Below, one piece after another: positions 62,498 to 64,000 of a stretch of 64,000 nt of DNA; position 1 is the first letter of the stretch; every line of letters starts with the position of its first letter. Below the pieces are notes generated by a model. That model had not been told where the DNA came from, searched no databases, and was given only the letters and a program-made list of their open reading frames with translations. The stretch is from Taenia hydatigena. Lineage: Eukaryota > Platyhelminthes > Cestoda > Cyclophyllidea > Taeniidae. Both the position numbers and the translations under genes were made by a program. The stretch lies in NCBI GenBank assembly GCA_036345935.2, contig JADWOT020000007.1, positions 1,380,517-1,444,516 of the forward strand, written 5' to 3'.

Positions 62498-64000
62498 GCA
62501 ATGCGGTAGCAGTTATTGCTTTCCACGCAAGCGACAGACAGCCTACTTTACTTCACTCTAAGCGCCTTTACAGTTGTCCATTTTCCACCGTACCCGGATG
62601 CATAGAGACGTATGCAAAGAAAAGGTTGTGTAGTGAGAGTGCAATAACGACCCTGCCGCGAGCCAGGACGGAGCCGGGGCATTTGGGTCTTCAGTCTAAC
62701 GCCCTTAGTCATCCGTGCAAAGACCATGGATGACAATGTTTGCAGTGTTGGCAATGGTAACGTTGCTGCTGTGCTGTGGTGAGCTCAAGTAGTGCAAAGA
62801 TGCAGGCCACGTCCGCATGGCGCCGGCGACAAGGGATGGGGGAATTAGAAAGGTTTCTCGATGGCCGGGTGGGAAAGACGATGGACTGGGTGTTCAATGT
62901 GTCTTTTCTGCGTAGGTTTGGGTCCTGCTTGAGGTGCTAGTAAATGATCGCGTGTAAATCCTTTTTGGCTTCCACGACTCCGAAAAATTCTTTAAGAAAC
63001 GTGCTACCGTTGTTCTACTGTACAGTAGATTCTCGCATTCGTTCTCTTACTCAATGAAATATTACACTTTTCAGCAAAAATCTGTCACCTATTTCCAAAA
63101 TATTTACCTAATTTTTAGGTACACTAAAACAAATTAACCGTTTCTGTTGTGTTGTGCACTCTAATACTCGAAAAAATGGACAACAATATTTGAAACCGAT
63201 GTTTCCGTTGGATCGGTGGCAAAAATGATGCGCAGTTGATGAAGGAATGGAATTTGTTTTGTCGACTAATCACTCAAATCAACGTATGCACGCTCAGATC
63301 ATAAGTTCTACTGCTTAAATGACATTAGCAAGTCAGTTTCTTGTCTATTAATCTGCTCGCCATTTGTGAGTGTTGAGGCATATAAGGGCTAACCTTCGAT
63401 ACCTCCTAAAAGGATACCTCTCGTTTTCTGGAGTGCAGGCGAGTCGGTTCGCAGAAATTTGTTTGTTCAAAATGGCGAATAAGTGTTACTAATTTCTCGG
63501 ACTATAGTCATAAAGGAGGCACTTGGGAATTATTTAGCAAATTTTGTCAAAGTAGAGCCATTATTTTGCTGCCGCTATTTTCTGTGATGACATAGAAAGT
63601 GCCCAGATTGTCTTTGTGCCAGTTATAGTTGTCTAATTATTATCACAACTTGACAATTAATTTGTTTATGTCAACAAGGTAACGCGCAGTGATTTGATAA
63701 GCCATTTCGTTCTCCATTAATGCATGCATATGCTTCAGTCTCTATTGGTTGACTCTCATTCTGCAGCATGGCACGAAAGCCTTGCTGATAGCCTCTAAAT
63801 TCGTCTATTCATTAGCGCTATATGTTCTATCATAAGACTTCCGGGAGGACTCGAGATATATAAGGTGCAATAATCAAGCTCTCATATTCCAAAATGTCAG
63901 TCTGGGTTCCAACTAGCATTTTGGTCTAACACATACGTATTATGTACGTACCTAATTGTTTCTCCAGAAGTTAAATAAGTTGTTTTAGGTTAAAATTGGA
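62498..64000. other. No supported gene
   Basis: GC-richer to about 62930, then AT-rich to the end of the window. The frame at 62341-62733 overlaps the tRNA-like element and has no domain. A GTAACG donor-like site near 63682 has no open exon before it. Confidence 0.5.

Noticed and set aside
1..64000. CRISPR array, bacterial operon or viral genome
   Set aside because: No spaced direct repeats, no ribosome-binding sites, no long frames; spliced arginase and a eukaryotic-type tRNA show nuclear animal DNA.

Overview
This window looks like nuclear DNA from an animal with a repeat-rich, gene-poor, AT-rich genome. Genes are split by short GT-AG introns (about 60-160 bases, with some much longer), and there is one intact eukaryotic tRNA. 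There are no operons or ribosome-binding sites. The intron sizes and gene density would suit a flatworm such as a cestode, but that lineage is an inference. No long open frames exist, so every gene was reassembled by eye from short exons, splice signals and family motifs.

Layout. At 1.7-2.8 kb lies a three-exon F-box gene resembling FBXO4. Between 3.2 and 7.4 kb is a chain of very small exon-like segments and two more F-box-like segments with no clear gene model. From 7.4 to 27 kb I see little beyond repeats and one isolated TATA-like promoter. A proline tRNA (anticodon CGG) sits at 27.94 kb between two oppositely oriented copies of a dispersed repeat whose third copy is at 12.2 kb. At 33.1-34.0 kb are a cysteine-rich exon and a clear fibronectin type III exon, followed by a 36-base in-frame repeat encoding KSTQT-type units. 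A second, weaker FN3-like exon lies at 39.5 kb. A complete six-exon arginase gene with a TATA box occupies 43.2-45.1 kb. At 60.3-61.5 kb two phase-compatible exons encode the end of a protein tyrosine phosphatase domain whose catalytic Cys and Arg are both gone. Weaker segments at 48.1-54.3 kb fit, in order, pieces of an upstream phosphatase domain.

How the parts may fit. The FN3 exons and phosphatase-like exons all lie on the plus strand in the order expected for a receptor-type tyrosine phosphatase. If they form one gene it would span about 28 kb, with arginase nested inside an intron on the same strand. This is an inference: the FN3 exon and the last phosphatase exons are supported on their own, while the links between them and the first phosphatase domain are weak.

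Non-coding structure includes two interspersed repeat families, two decayed tRNA-derived (SINE-like) elements, a foldback element at 49.1 kb, and long blocks of strand-skewed composition at 48.4-49.1 and 56.5-58.1 kb. These blocks may be old transposable elements, but no reverse transcriptase or transposase was recognised.
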